Below are positions 22,768 to 31,726 of a DNA stretch of 46,443 bases, piece by piece. The translations under genes were made by a program, and so were the position numbers. The notes beneath the pieces are model-generated. The model was not told the origin of the DNA, searched no databases, and saw only the letters and a program-made list of their open reading frames with translations. This DNA is from a virus, in IMG/VR virus record IMGVR_UViG_3300013102_000043, positions 1 through 46,443 of that record; one strand, given 5' to 3'. The first letter of the stretch is position 1; the number at the start of each line of letters is the position of its first letter.

Positions 22768-23718
22768 ATGGCTACAACCGTAAACAGCGACCTGATCATC
22801 TACAACGATGAGGCGCAAACCGCATACCTGGAGCGTGTCCAGGACAACCTCGATGTGTTCAACGCGTCGTCCAACGGCGCGATCGTTCTCGACAACGAGC
22901 TGATCGAAGGCGACTTCCGCAAGCGCTCGTTCTACAAAATCGGCGGCTCTCTGGAGCATCGCGACGTCAACTCCGTCGGCAAGGTAACCGCCAAGAAGAT
23001 CGGCGCCGGCGAAGCCGTGGGCGTCAAGGCTCCGTGGAAATACGGCCCGTACCAGACCACCGAAGAGGCGTTCAAGCGCCGCGGTCGTCCGGTGGAAGAG
23101 TTCTCCCAGATCATCGGCGCCGACGTGGCCGACGCTACCCTGGAAGGCTTCATCCAGTACGCCACCGCTGCGCTGCGCGCTGCGATCAGTTCCAACGCCG
23201 GCATGGTGGTCACCGCCAACATCGAAACCGACGGCAAGAAGACCCTGACCCGTGGCATGCGCAAGTTCGGCGACAAGTTCGGCCGCATTGCCCTGTGGGT
23301 CATGCACTCCAGCGCTTACTTCGACATCGTCGACGAGGCCATTGCCAACAAGGTCTACGAAGAAGCTGGCGTCGTGATCTACGGCGGCCTGCCGGGCACC
23401 CTCGGCAAACCGGTACTGGTGACCGACACCGCTCCTGCGGACGTAATCTTCGGCCTGCTGCCGAACGCTGTGGTGATCACTGAATCCCAGGCCCCAGGCT
23501 TCCGCTCGTACAACGTGGACGACGAGGAAAACCTCGGTATCGGCTACCGCGCCGAAGGCACCGTCAACATCGACGTGCTGGGTTACAGCTGGAAGGACGC
23601 CGTCGGCGGCGCAAACCCGACCCTGGCGGCCGTTGGTTCGGCTGCCAACTGGGTCAAACACTCCGACAGCGACAAGGTCACCGCCGGCGTGATGATCACC
23701 CTGACGACGACTCCTTAA
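22768..23718 (+). CDS. Major capsid protein
   Basis: A 316-residue protein with the start ATG after AAGGGGATTCACCC. Features: QAAYLERV-like N-arm (AQTAYLERVQDNLDVFNASS), GDFRKRSFYKIGGSLEHRDV, a long central helix region, and RSYNVDDEENLGIGYRAEGT toward the end. Length, position behind scaffold and the Ala/Gly-rich sheet domain fit an HK97-fold capsid of the type seen in DUF4055-portal phages. Confidence 0.9.
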   Translation: MATTVNSDLIIYNDEAQTAYLERVQDNLDVFNASSNGAIVLDNELIEGDFRKRSFYKIGGSLEHRDVNSVGKVTAKKIGAGEAVGVKAPWKYGPYQTTEEAFKRRGRPVEEFSQIIGADVADATLEGFIQYATAALRAAISSNAGMVVTANIETDGKKTLTRGMRKFGDKFGRIALWVMHSSAYFDIVDEAIANKVYEEAGVVIYGGLPGTLGKPVLVTDTAPADVIFGLLPNAVVITESQAPGFRSYNVDDEENLGIGYRAEGTVNIDVLGYSWKDAVGGANPTLAAVGSAANWVKHSDSDKVTAGVMITLTTTP

Positions 23719-23732
23719 AGTTCACTCACGAA

Positions 23733-23752
23733 AGCGGCCAGCGATGGCCGCT
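23733..23752 (+). other. Hairpin before the next RBS
   Basis: AGCGGCC-AGCGAT-GGCCGCT with no T-run. It lies directly before the GGAG of the next gene. Confidence 0.6.
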
Positions 23753-23764
23753 ACGGAGATTTCC

Positions 23765-24337
23765 ATGGAACTCATCTATTCCACTCAAAGCTCCGGCTTT
23801 GACCCAGATAAGCGTTATCGCAACCCGGAGCACTTCGACCGCCCAGAAGCAGGCGTGACCGGTGTTGTTGTGATTGGCGACTGGCCAAGCGTGGTTGATG
23901 CCTACGAAGATGTCGGCGTCGAAGTGACGCTGAAGGAAGTCGAGCAACGCCAGGTGCTGGTTGTTGGTGCTGGCGACAACCAGGCTGAACTGCAAGAGTT
24001 GATCGGCAAGCTTCGCATCGAAAGCGATACGGTCCGGGCAGTGATTGATGGCCTGGAAGCCGGCGAGATTGAAAAGCCGGAAGCTGGTGAGCTCGCAATC
24101 CGCCTGTTTTATGCCATCGACGGCATCCGCCTTCAGATGGTCGATCTGGCCGGTGCGCGCGATGATCTCGTAACGGAAAATGAGACGCTGCGCAATGAAC
24201 TCGCCGAGTTGAAGGCGGGCGAAGGCGTAGAGGTCGAAGCCCTGAAGGCTAAGCTCGATGTGGCAGGCGTTTCGTACCGCGCGAATGCGTCGAAAGAATC
24301 CTTGGAAAAGCTCGTCGCCGACCTGCCCAAGGCGTGA
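23765..24337 (+). CDS. Head-region protein with HeH/LEM-like C-terminus
   Basis: A 190-residue protein starting at the ATG at 23765 (CGGAGA upstream). The N-terminal part has MELIYSTQSSGFDPDKRYRN. The middle is acidic and coiled-coil-like (LVTENETLRNELAELKAGEG). The end, LDVAGVSYRANASKESLEKL, matches the small HeH/LEM DNA-binding-like module found at the ends of phage head proteins. A role as head fibre or head-completion accessory is inferred. Confidence 0.62.
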   Translation: MELIYSTQSSGFDPDKRYRNPEHFDRPEAGVTGVVVIGDWPSVVDAYEDVGVEVTLKEVEQRQVLVVGAGDNQAELQELIGKLRIESDTVRAVIDGLEAGEIEKPEAGELAIRLFYAIDGIRLQMVDLAGARDDLVTENETLRNELAELKAGEGVEVEALKAKLDVAGVSYRANASKESLEKLVADLPKA

Positions 24338-24399
24338 TACTGCTGGCTGTCGGTAAAGCGGCTGCCAATCATTCAAAGCTCATTTCAGCGAGTTGATCC

Positions 24400-24903
24400 A
24401 TGACACTCATCATCGAGGACGGCACGGGCAAGCCAGACGCCGAAAGCTACGCGAGCGCCGCGGACCTGGTCATGTACGCCGGCAAGTTCGGCGTGACCAT
24501 CCCTGCGGACGAGCCCACGCAAGAAGCGCTGCTGCGCCGGGCCGCCTTGGCGATGGATGGCATGACCTGGAAGGGACGCAAGATGGATAGCGATCAGGCT
24601 CTGGCCTGGCCGCGGCGAGGGGTTGAACTGGACTGCCAGATCAAACCCGACAATTACCTGCCTGCGCGCATCCAGTACGGACAGATGGCCCTTGCTGCCG
24701 AAATTCATCAGGACGATATCGACCCAGTGGAGAAGCGCAAAGGCGCAATCACCCGGGAGCGCGTTGAGGGCGCAGTTGATCGCGAGTACGCGACAATCTC
24801 AAACACCAGTGGCCGACTGTTGCCCGCGGCGCCGGATCGTCCGAGCGCCACGCAGTTTGCTGACTACTTGCAGAGGCGGGGCTTGTTTGCTGTGAGGGCG
24901 TGA
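24400..24903 (+). CDS. Head-tail connector, DnaT-like putative ssDNA-binding family
   Basis: A 167-residue protein. The features IIEDGTGKPDAESYASAADL, LLRRAALAMDGMTWKGRKM and LAWPRRGVEL are the signature of the phage family annotated DnaT-like, which sits at the connector position. The real role is probably head completion, judged by the gene order capsid - this - head closure - tail completion. Confidence 0.82.
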   Translation: MTLIIEDGTGKPDAESYASAADLVMYAGKFGVTIPADEPTQEALLRRAALAMDGMTWKGRKMDSDQALAWPRRGVELDCQIKPDNYLPARIQYGQMALAAEIHQDDIDPVEKRKGAITRERVEGAVDREYATISNTSGRLLPAAPDRPSATQFADYLQRRGLFAVRA

Positions 24904-24936
24904 TATAGGTTCGAACTTCAACTATGGAGAGCCTGT

Positions 24937-25152
24937 ATGACGTTCAAAGACGACAATGAAATGATTGCTTGGGACCAATTCGCCGCCGCTGCAATCCTAG
25001 CGATTCAGGAAAAGTGGGAAGGTCAACGGAACAGGACAAGCGGGGCAGGCTCGGTTTATGCCAGCCAACCTAAAACCGATGCGGAGTTAGCTGAAGCATC
25101 GGCATCCGTTGCGGACCTACTGTTAGAGCAGCGTAGAAAACGTATTAGCTAA
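24937..25152 (+). CDS. Small hypothetical protein, 71 aa
   Basis: Starts MTFKDDNEMIAWDQFAAAAI with GGAGAG upstream. Helical and soluble, with a basic tail (LLLEQRRKRIS). The family is not identified. Small genes of this type lie between connector genes in many Pseudomonas phages. Confidence 0.62.
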   Translation: MTFKDDNEMIAWDQFAAAAILAIQEKWEGQRNRTSGAGSVYASQPKTDAELAEASASVADLLLEQRRKRIS

Positions 25153-25159
25153 AAATGAT

Positions 25160-25182
25160 CCCAGTCATTGCGCTGGGCTTTT
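25160..25182 (+). other. Intercistronic hairpin with short T-run
   Basis: CCCAG-loop-CTGGG followed by CTTTT, 11 bases before the GGAG of the next gene. Confidence 0.65.
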
Positions 25183-25198
25183 CACATCTGGAGCCACC

Positions 25199-25567
25199 AT
25201 GGCCTTCTACGACGAAATGGCCGTGATGGCTCTGGAGATGATCACAGAGTTCGGCCAGCCCGTGACCATTCGAGCAGTTACCGTCGGCGAGTACGATCCC
25301 GATACCGGTAGCGCACCGCCTGACACCATCACTGAGCAGACCGCCCAAGGCATCCTTCTCGACTTCACCGGCCAAGAATTCCAGAACAACAGCCTCATCA
25401 AGCAAGGCGACAAGAAACTCAAGATCGCGGCGCAGGGTTTGGCGTGGGCGCCTGACCTGTTGAACAAGGTCATTGTCCAAGGTCGCACCTGGTCAATCGT
25501 CCCACCGCTGAAAGAGATCAACCCGGCCGGCACACCGATTTTGTACGAGCTGCAGGTGCGATCGTGA
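25199..25567 (+). CDS. Head-closure/neck protein
   Basis: A 122-residue, beta-rich protein (ITEFGQPVTIRAVTVGEYDP, then GILLDFTGQEFQNNSLIKQG and KVIVQGRTWSIV). The order capsid - DnaT-like - this - gp10-like matches head-closure (stopper) proteins of siphoviruses. The assignment rests on fold pattern and position. It overlaps the next gene by 4 bp. Confidence 0.68.
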   Translation: MAFYDEMAVMALEMITEFGQPVTIRAVTVGEYDPDTGSAPPDTITEQTAQGILLDFTGQEFQNNSLIKQGDKKLKIAAQGLAWAPDLLNKVIVQGRTWSIVPPLKEINPAGTPILYELQVRS

Positions 25568-26217
25568 GCAAGTACTCGGGCCTCAATGGCAGCTTCGCCG
25601 AGAACATCCGCCAGTTTGCTGAGCAAGCCAAATCCGGGCTCGACGCTACGTTCCGCGAGATCGTGATTGAGATCGGCAGCAGCGTCATTCGCATGTCGCC
25701 GGTGGGCAACCCTGAGATCTGGGCGGCAAACGTTGCACATCGCCAGACCAACACCGCGGCGGCTGATGCCTATGACGCGCACGTCGAAGTGCGCAACGTG
25801 ATCAAGTCGCTGACGCCGAGCAACTTCACTAAGGCCGGGAAGCTAAAGCGCAGCGTGAAATATGCCAAGCCCCTGACCAAGACTGAGCGCGACCAGAACT
25901 TCAACGTGAACGGACTGGTCACCGGCAAGGACTACGTGGGCGGGCGCTTTCGCGGGAACTGGCAGTTTTCTATCGGATCACCAGTTGATGGCGTTATCGA
26001 TCAGATCGACCCAGCTGGCAATGTCACGCTCGCCAAGCTGAAGCTTCAGGTCGAGCAATTGACCATCGGTGAGACGGCCTACATCGTGAATAACCTGCCG
26101 TATGCGGTACCGCTTGAGTACGGGCATTCGAAGCAGGCGCCCGGCGGGATGGTTCGCATCACCCTGGCCCGGTTCCAGCAGATCGTCGATGAAGCCACCA
26201 GGAACAACCAGGTATGA
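25564..26217 (+). CDS. HK97 gp10-like tail-completion protein with internal insertion
   Basis: A 217-residue protein. The N-terminus is helical (ENIRQFAEQAKSGLDATFRE), the core SSVIRMSPVGNPEIW, and later YVGGRFRGNWQFSIGSP and YVNNLPYAVPLEYGHSKQ-like segments match the gp10 family. Between NPEIW and GKDYVGG there is an added stretch of roughly 60 residues (about 61-120), longer than usual for the family. It would join head and tail. Confidence 0.78.
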   Translation: MSKYSGLNGSFAENIRQFAEQAKSGLDATFREIVIEIGSSVIRMSPVGNPEIWAANVAHRQTNTAAADAYDAHVEVRNVIKSLTPSNFTKAGKLKRSVKYAKPLTKTERDQNFNVNGLVTGKDYVGGRFRGNWQFSIGSPVDGVIDQIDPAGNVTLAKLKLQVEQLTIGETAYIVNNLPYAVPLEYGHSKQAPGGMVRITLARFQQIVDEATRNNQV

Positions 26218-26630
26218 GCCATAACCTCATCGCTTCAATCTACGAGGCCAAGTTGATCAATTGGGCGAAAGCTCTATCGGTACCGCTAAAGGTCGTCGTC
26301 GAGAACGAGGCTTACACGCCCGTTGACGGCGTCACCTACCTGAAGGCGTTCACGCTGCCGGCCGACACCGCGAGCAACACGCTTGGCGGTGACCACAAGC
26401 TGTACACCGGTGTGTTCCAGATCAGCATCGTGGCGCCGTCGGGCAAGTACCGCGGCGCGGCCGGAGCGCTGGCTGATCAGATCGCTGCCTTGTTCCCTCT
26501 GTACGAACGGAACACGAAGGGCGCGCTGACCGTTGTGACGATGACGCCGGTTGATCCGGGCCCCGGCATTCCAGACGACACCACCTTCACCGTGCCTGTG
26601 TCCTTTCTGTACCGAGCAGATACAAACTAA
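26214..26630 (+). CDS. Tail terminator protein (gpU-like, DUF4128)
   Basis: A 138-residue protein overlapping the previous gene by 4 bp. SIYEAKLINWAKALSVPL is the N-terminal helix. TYLKAFTLPADTASNTLGGD and LYTGVFQISIVAPSG are typical of DUF4128 terminators. It would cap the tail tube and fix its length with the tape measure. Confidence 0.82.
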   Translation: MSHNLIASIYEAKLINWAKALSVPLKVVVENEAYTPVDGVTYLKAFTLPADTASNTLGGDHKLYTGVFQISIVAPSGKYRGAAGALADQIAALFPLYERNTKGALTVVTMTPVDPGPGIPDDTTFTVPVSFLYRADTN

Positions 26631-26652
26631 TCCGCCCATTGGGCAAACCCAG

Positions 26653-26674
26653 AACCCGCCATTGAGCGGGTTTT
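26653..26674 (+). terminator. Intercistronic terminator-like hairpin
   Basis: AACCCGC-CATTGA-GCGGGTT followed by TT. It lies between the tail terminator and tail tube genes. Confidence 0.7.
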
Positions 26675-26701
26675 GTCATTTCTGAAAAGAGGAAAACACC
26701 A

Positions 26702-27358
26702 ATGGCTGGCATTCAAATGCCCAACGGCGCAACGTTCGAAATTGCTTCCGCCTACGGCACGGCAATCCCATTTACGGTACTGAGCAACGCGAACCCGGCG
26801 GTAGCTACGGCCGTGGCGCACGGGCTGGCTGAAGGCGACATCATTGCGGTCAACTCCGGTTGGACACGCCTCGACGGGCGCGCCGTTCGGGTTGCCGATA
26901 TCACCAGCGGCACCTTTGCGCTGGGCGGCGTCAACACAACCAGCGTTCAGCAGTACCCGGCCGGTTCTGGTGTTGGCTCCGCGCGCGAAGTTACCTCGTT
27001 CACCGAGATCTCGCAGATCACCGAGTTGAACTCCGCCGGCGGTGATCAGCAGTTCCTGACCTTCGGCTTTCTGGCTGACGACGATGATCGCCAAATGCCT
27101 ACCACCAAAAACCCAATCACCTTGACCATCACCGTTGCCGACGACCCGTCTAAGCCCTATGTCGATGTCTGCGAAGCTGCGGACGACGATAAGCAGGTAC
27201 GAGTTCTGCGCCTGAATCTCCCGGGTGGCAGCAGCATCGTTTACAACGGCTACGTGTCGATCACCTCGACTCCGACCATGTCGCGTAACAACCTGATGAC
27301 CCGCGTCATCAGCATCGCGCTGACCGGTCGTCCAACCCGTTACAGCGCTGGGGCGTAA
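26702..27358 (+). CDS. Major tail tube protein
   Basis: A 218-residue beta-rich protein (MAGIQMPNGATFEIASAYGT at the start; FTEISQITELNSAGGDQQFL in the middle; ITSTPTMSRNNLMTRVISIA near the end). Position between the tail terminator and the chaperone/frameshift pair, size and the N-terminal IQMPNG-type motif identify the tube subunit. It has a strong RBS (AGAGGAAAA). Confidence 0.87.
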   Translation: MAGIQMPNGATFEIASAYGTAIPFTVLSNANPAVATAVAHGLAEGDIIAVNSGWTRLDGRAVRVADITSGTFALGGVNTTSVQQYPAGSGVGSAREVTSFTEISQITELNSAGGDQQFLTFGFLADDDDRQMPTTKNPITLTITVADDPSKPYVDVCEAADDDKQVRVLRLNLPGGSSIVYNGYVSITSTPTMSRNNLMTRVISIALTGRPTRYSAGA

Positions 27359-27367
27359 GGAAGGCAC

Positions 27368-27748
27368 ATGGCAAAGTTCACGCTTATCCAGAACCCTACC
27401 TTCAAGGCAGACGTCATGCTTCCTACGGTCGGCGGCGAACCTGTGAAGGTGGTGTTCGAGTTCAAGTATCGCGACCGAACCGAGTTGGCAGATCTGTACG
27501 CCGACTGGGGTGAGCGGCATAAGGCGCTCGGCCTGAAATCGGAAGAGGTGGGGCTGAAGCAGTTCACCGCCTTGCTGATTGACCTTCAGGTGGAGCAGCT
27601 CAAGGCAATTGTCGCGGGCTGGGATGTCGACGAAGAGTTCACTGATGAAAATCTGCGCATCCTGGTCAGTTCGATTAGCGCCACGCCAAGCGCGGTGCTG
27701 GGCGCTTACTCCGAGGCATTCAGCAAGGCTCGACTGGGAAACTCCTAA
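27368..27748 (+). CDS. Tail assembly chaperone (gpG-like)
   Basis: A 126-residue protein: FTLIQNPTFKADVMLPTVGG, then VFEFKYRDRTELADLYADWG. It is the G-type chaperone that coats the tape measure during tail assembly. The last codons contain the slippery heptamer GGGAAAC, and the stop TAA follows 4 bases later, so part of the ribosomes should continue into the T part. Confidence 0.86.
   Translation: MAKFTLIQNPTFKADVMLPTVGGEPVKVVFEFKYRDRTELADLYADWGERHKALGLKSEEVGLKQFTALLIDLQVEQLKAIVAGWDVDEEFTDENLRILVSSISATPSAVLGAYSEAFSKARLGNS
27736..27742 (+). promoter_or_regulatory. Programmed -1 frameshift site
   Basis: GGGAAAC is read G-GGA-AAC in the gpG frame, a canonical X-XXY-YYZ heptamer (lambda uses GGGAAAG). 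The -1 frame is open from here through 28062. Confidence 0.85.
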
Positions 27749-28065
27749 GCGTCTCGCGCAAGCTGTACGAGCCCGGGCCTTCAGCGGAGTCGCTGGCGGC
27801 CTTCGGCCTTTCTCTGAGGGACTTGCCCGAGGAAGTCTGTGAGGTCTGGCCGGATACTTGGCAGGCGTTCCAGGTCTTCGAGGCGCTGAGCACCCAGTGG
27901 CGTACAGGGGCGTGCGGCGCTACCGGTCTGGATTACACGTCAATTCGCGATGTCGCTGGCTTCCTCGGTTTAACCCGGGCCCAGGCCACCGACATTTTCC
28001 CAGATCTCCGCATCATGGAAGCCGAAGCCCTGCGGGTGATGGCGGAACAGAGGGGCAGTAAATGA
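27742..28065 (+). CDS. T part of the G-T tail chaperone (DUF1799)
   Basis: This frame has no good start of its own (only a TTG at 27823 without a binding site). After a -1 shift it continues LLSVSRKLYEPGPSAESLAA, then the DUF1799 part (EVWPDTWQAFQVFEALSTQW) to the stop that overlaps the tape-measure start by 4 bp. The predicted G-T fusion is about 232 residues. The T domain recruits tail tube subunits in lambda. Confidence 0.82.
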   Translation, partial: LLSVSRKLYEPGPSAESLAAFGLSLRDLPEEVCEVWPDTWQAFQVFEALSTQWRTGACGATGLDYTSIRDVAGFLGLTRAQATDIFPDLRIMEAEALRVMAEQRGSK

Positions 28066-31000
28066 CCACCAACTTCGCGTCCCTGGGCATCGAGGTCAAT
28101 TCGTCGCAAGCGGTCAAGGCCGCTGACGAATTGGACAAGCTGGTTGATTCGGCTGTTGATGCCGAAAAGGCTATCGACGATCTCGGTAAGACCGGGACCG
28201 AACTGGCCGACACCGGCAAGAAGATTGTCCAGGCTGAGCGCGAGGTTGCGCAGGAGATTGAAAAATCGACCGGCTCCACCCAGCGTCAGACCGAGGCAAG
28301 ACGGAAATCAGGCGCAAGTGCTACCAGCGAAATCGCCATCATCAGCCAGCTCGAAAAGGCAATGTCCGGCAACATCGGCAGCATCGAGCAGCTGGTTCAG
28401 GCTGAAGGGTTGCTAGAGCGCGCTCGCAAGGGCGGCCTGGTCACAATCGAGCAGCAGGAGGCGTATCAGGACCGTCTCGGCAAAGCCTACGACAAGATCG
28501 AAAAAGCCGAAGCCAAGGAAGTCGCACAGAAACAGCGCCTGATCGACGCGGAAAACCGTCAGATTGAAGCGCTGAAGCGCACGGTCAATGGCATAGATCC
28601 CGTGACCGCGAAGCTGGGCAAACTGGAGGCGCAGGAAAAGGCGCTCGAAGCACTCAGGGTCAGCGGGGCGATCTCATCCGAGCGATACGCTGAAGCCCTG
28701 GCTAAAATCGGAAAGGACCGGGCGGGACTAACCGCGACAGAAACCGCATTCGACAAACTGAAGCTCGGAACCCGCCAAGCTCAAGAAAACGTCATGCAGC
28801 TGACCAACGCGCTGTCATCTGGCGATTTGGGTAGCGGGGCGAGGGCCATTGCTCAGCTCGGCGCCGGCGCTGGAGCGTCTGCCAAAAGCATGGCGGCTTT
28901 GCTGCTTCCGGCGGGCCTTCTCGCGGGCGTGATCGGCGGGCTCGGTTATGCCTACTTAGATGCGATGAAGCAGGCCCGGGAGTTCAACGCCGCAATCAAC
29001 GGCGGCTCGAATGACGCAGGTCAGAGCATTGCCAGCCTAAAGTCCATGAGCGAATCGGCTGGCGTGCTGACCGGCAACCTGTCCGGCGCGCGCGAGGCTG
29101 TCATTGCGCTGGCTTCTGGTGCAGCCACCAGCAGCATTCAGATGCAGAACCTGGCGCAGGCGGCGGCTGCCATCGGCGAGGTTACGGGGAAGGGCACCGG
29201 TGATATCGCCAAGTCACTGGCCAGCGCTGGTGAAACTGCCACCGACGCTGCCGCCAAGATCAGCGATCAATACGGCCTGCTGACTTACGAGCAATACGAA
29301 GTCATTAAGGCGATCGACGATCAGGGTGACCACCAGCGTGCGCTTGATGTCCTGAGTGAAAGCCTGAATCTATCGGCACAGGAGCGGCTGAAGGCCTACC
29401 GTGCTTCCCTGTCAGATGTCGAGCGCGACTGGGACAACATCAAGATCGCGATCACCGGTGCCTATGGCGCCATCCGGTCAGAGGTCTTCCCGGACCTGGC
29501 CAAGCAGATCGAGATCACACAGCGTGTACTCGACACTCGCAAGGGTGGCGGTGTTGCTGGTGCGGTATCGAACGGCCTGAGCTCGCTCAACTCGTTTCTG
29601 GGGCTCGGTACCGGCGAGAATGATGACTCCACCACAGCGCTGGAGGCAAAGCTTGCAAGCTTGAAAGCTCGGCAATTGGCCAGCCAGAACCTTGCCGGAG
29701 CAACCGGCGAGACAACCCACGCAAACAAGGAACTGATCGCCGTCCAGAAGGATCTGGACAGGCAGATGGAGGACTTGAACCCGCTTGCAAAGCGCCAGGA
29801 GGCCTATAAAAAGCTCAACGATCAGTTCATGAAGCTTTATCAGGACGCGGAGAAAACAGGGCAGAAGGCTTCGCTGCTTGATGGTGTAAATTTCGACGGA
29901 GCCAAGTTCTCCGGCGGAGCATACGACAAGCTGCGCAAAGCTATCGATGACAGCAAAAAAGACCCTAAGGCCGCAGCGGGCAGTGTCGACCTGACCGGCT
30001 TCAACGATGCAAAAAACCAACTCACCACCATTGTGGCCGAGTACAGCAACGCCCAGAAACAACTGGATGCGGCGCAGAAAGCTGGGCTGATCTCCCAAGC
30101 CGAGTACGCGGTAAAACGTGAAGGCCTGATCGGCAACGAACGGGACGAGGTGACGGCTGCTTACGAAGCCGAGATCGCGGCGCTGGAGGCGGTTAAAAAC
30201 AAGTCCAGCACCACGGCAGCGCAGCGCATTCAACTCGATCAGAAGATTGCTGACGCACGCACAGCCATGGTGAAGGCACAGAAGGACGCCGACAGCCAGC
30301 AGGAGGTTTTAGCGCTCGACGAAGAGACTCGCCTCAAAAAGCAAACCTACTCCATCGATCGCTATGTCGAAGCTCTAGGTCAGCAGCAGAAAGCTTTGGA
30401 GTTGGCTGGCCGCCGCGCAGTGCTTGGTGTCGGCCAGGGCGACAGGCAAAACGCACTCAATGGCGAGCTGAACAGCCAGCAGGACCGTTTCGCGCAGCAA
30501 TCTCTGGAACTGGAAAACCAACGTTCCGACCCATCACGGAAGATGGACCTCGACGAGTTCGAGAAGAAGTCGCGGGCGCTCGCAGATGCGAATAAGAAGG
30601 CAACCGACCAAATCCGGCAGAACTATGCCGACGTCGAAGCGGCACAAGGTGACTGGACCAAGGGTGCTACATCGGCCTGGGCTAATTACCTGGATTCGGC
30701 ACGAGACATTGCCGGGCAAACGCGGAACCTATTCACCAATGCGTTCAGCTCCATGGAGGACTCGATCGTCAATTTCGCCATGACCGGGAAAGCATCGTTC
30801 GGGGACTTCGCCAAATCGATTCTGGCCGACATGGCTCGCATTGCAACTCGACAGGCCAGTTCGGCATTGCTGGGTAGCTTGGTCGGCGCTGCAACGAACT
30901 ACTTCGTTGGTGGTGGCGGTAACGGGCTGGCCTCCGGTTCTGCCGGTGCTGCTTCGTCAGCCGCAGGAGCGTCTCAGGCCGGATACACCAACGTCGACTT

Positions 31001-31379
31001 CTCTGGCTACAGAGCGGCCGGCGGACCTGTCGCCCCCAACTCTCTGTATGAGGTCAACGAGCTGGGGCCGGAACTGTACAACGAGGGCGGCAAGTCCTTC
31101 CTTATGACTGGCGCAAACGGCGGCAGCGTAACGCCGCTGACGTCTGGTGGTGGCCCTGGTGTCGCTGCACTCAGCAGTGGCAATTCGGGTGCGTCGATCA
31201 GCATCAGCGCTCCGGTCAGCGTGGTCACGCAAGACCGAAGTTCAGAAGGCATGCAGCTCGATCAGCAAGCACTGGCACAGAACCTTCAAACGCAAATGAA
31301 GGCCGCGGCGGAGAAAGCCGTGGCTGAGTCTTGGCGCGCTGGTGGTGTCAGTTTTCGCAACGTTAACGGGAGAGCCTGA
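28062..31379 (+). CDS. Tail tape measure protein
   Basis: A 1105-residue protein, the longest but one in the window. The N-terminal part is coiled coil (KAADELDKLVDSAVDAEKAI), then a lambda-H-like domain with a hydrophobic span near 280-300 (LLLPAGLLAGVIGGLGYAYL), more coiled coil, and a C-terminal domain with FGDFAKSILADMARIATRQA and Gly-rich stretch before AAGGPVAPNSLYEVNELGPE. It sets tail length and is ejected with the DNA. Confidence 0.95.
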   Translation: MTTNFASLGIEVNSSQAVKAADELDKLVDSAVDAEKAIDDLGKTGTELADTGKKIVQAEREVAQEIEKSTGSTQRQTEARRKSGASATSEIAIISQLEKAMSGNIGSIEQLVQAEGLLERARKGGLVTIEQQEAYQDRLGKAYDKIEKAEAKEVAQKQRLIDAENRQIEALKRTVNGIDPVTAKLGKLEAQEKALEALRVSGAISSERYAEALAKIGKDRAGLTATETAFDKLKLGTRQAQENVMQLTNALSSGDLGSGARAIAQLGAGAGASAKSMAALLLPAGLLAGVIGGLGYAYLDAMKQAREFNAAINGGSNDAGQSIASLKSMSESAGVLTGNLSGAREAVIALASGAATSSIQMQNLAQAAAAIGEVTGKGTGDIAKSLASAGETATDAAAKISDQYGLLTYEQYEVIKAIDDQGDHQRALDVLSESLNLSAQERLKAYRASLSDVERDWDNIKIAITGAYGAIRSEVFPDLAKQIEITQRVLDTRKGGGVAGAVSNGLSSLNSFLGLGTGENDDSTTALEAKLASLKARQLASQNLAGATGETTHANKELIAVQKDLDRQMEDLNPLAKRQEAYKKLNDQFMKLYQDAEKTGQKASLLDGVNFDGAKFSGGAYDKLRKAIDDSKKDPKAAAGSVDLTGFNDAKNQLTTIVAEYSNAQKQLDAAQKAGLISQAEYAVKREGLIGNERDEVTAAYEAEIAALEAVKNKSSTTAAQRIQLDQKIADARTAMVKAQKDADSQQEVLALDEETRLKKQTYSIDRYVEALGQQQKALELAGRRAVLGVGQGDRQNALNGELNSQQDRFAQQSLELENQRSDPSRKMDLDEFEKKSRALADANKKATDQIRQNYADVEAAQGDWTKGATSAWANYLDSARDIAGQTRNLFTNAFSSMEDSIVNFAMTGKASFGDFAKSILADMARIATRQASSALLGSLVGAATNYFVGGGGNGLASGSAGAASSAAGASQAGYTNVDFSGYRAAGGPVAPNSLYEVNELGPELYNEGGKSFLMTGANGGSVTPLTSGGGPGVAALSSGNSGASISISAPVSVVTQDRSSEGMQLDQQALAQNLQTQMKAAAEKAVAESWRAGGVSFRNVNGRA

Positions 31380-31717
31380 TGGCGATCGAGCGCTTCACTT
31401 GGCCAACCCAAAATGGAGACGCGCCCGATATCACCTATCGGGTGCGCACCGCGCAGTTTGGTGATGGTTACAAGCAAGAGTCTGGCGACGGGCCGAACAA
31501 CAAACAGGACTCCTATCCGATCTCCTACACCGGGCCCAAGACCAAGGTGCTAGAGATGATGGCGTTCTTTGATCGGCATGCCGGCGCGAAGGCGTTTCTC
31601 TGGACCACTCCACTCGGTGAGCTGGGGTTGTTTACCTGCAAAAAGCCGGTTCCTACCCCGATGGGCGGGGGCGCATTCAAGCTCACGGCCACTTTCGACC
31701 GTGCATTCCAGCCATAA
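31379..31717 (+). CDS. Minor tail protein M
   Basis: A 112-residue protein. FTWPTQNGDAPDITYRVRTA, then FGDGYKQESGDGPNN and AFLWTTPLGELGLFTCKK match lambda gpM. It starts within TGATG of the tape-measure stop. It is part of the tail tip, followed by L, K, I and J as in lambda. Confidence 0.92.
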   Translation: MAIERFTWPTQNGDAPDITYRVRTAQFGDGYKQESGDGPNNKQDSYPISYTGPKTKVLEMMAFFDRHAGAKAFLWTTPLGELGLFTCKKPVPTPMGGGAFKLTATFDRAFQP

Positions 31718-31726
31718 GGGGCAACC

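Noticed and set aside
22762-23661. 299-aa leftward frame opposite the capsid gene
   Set aside because: Mirror frame of a highly expressed GC-rich gene; no start signal and no domain.
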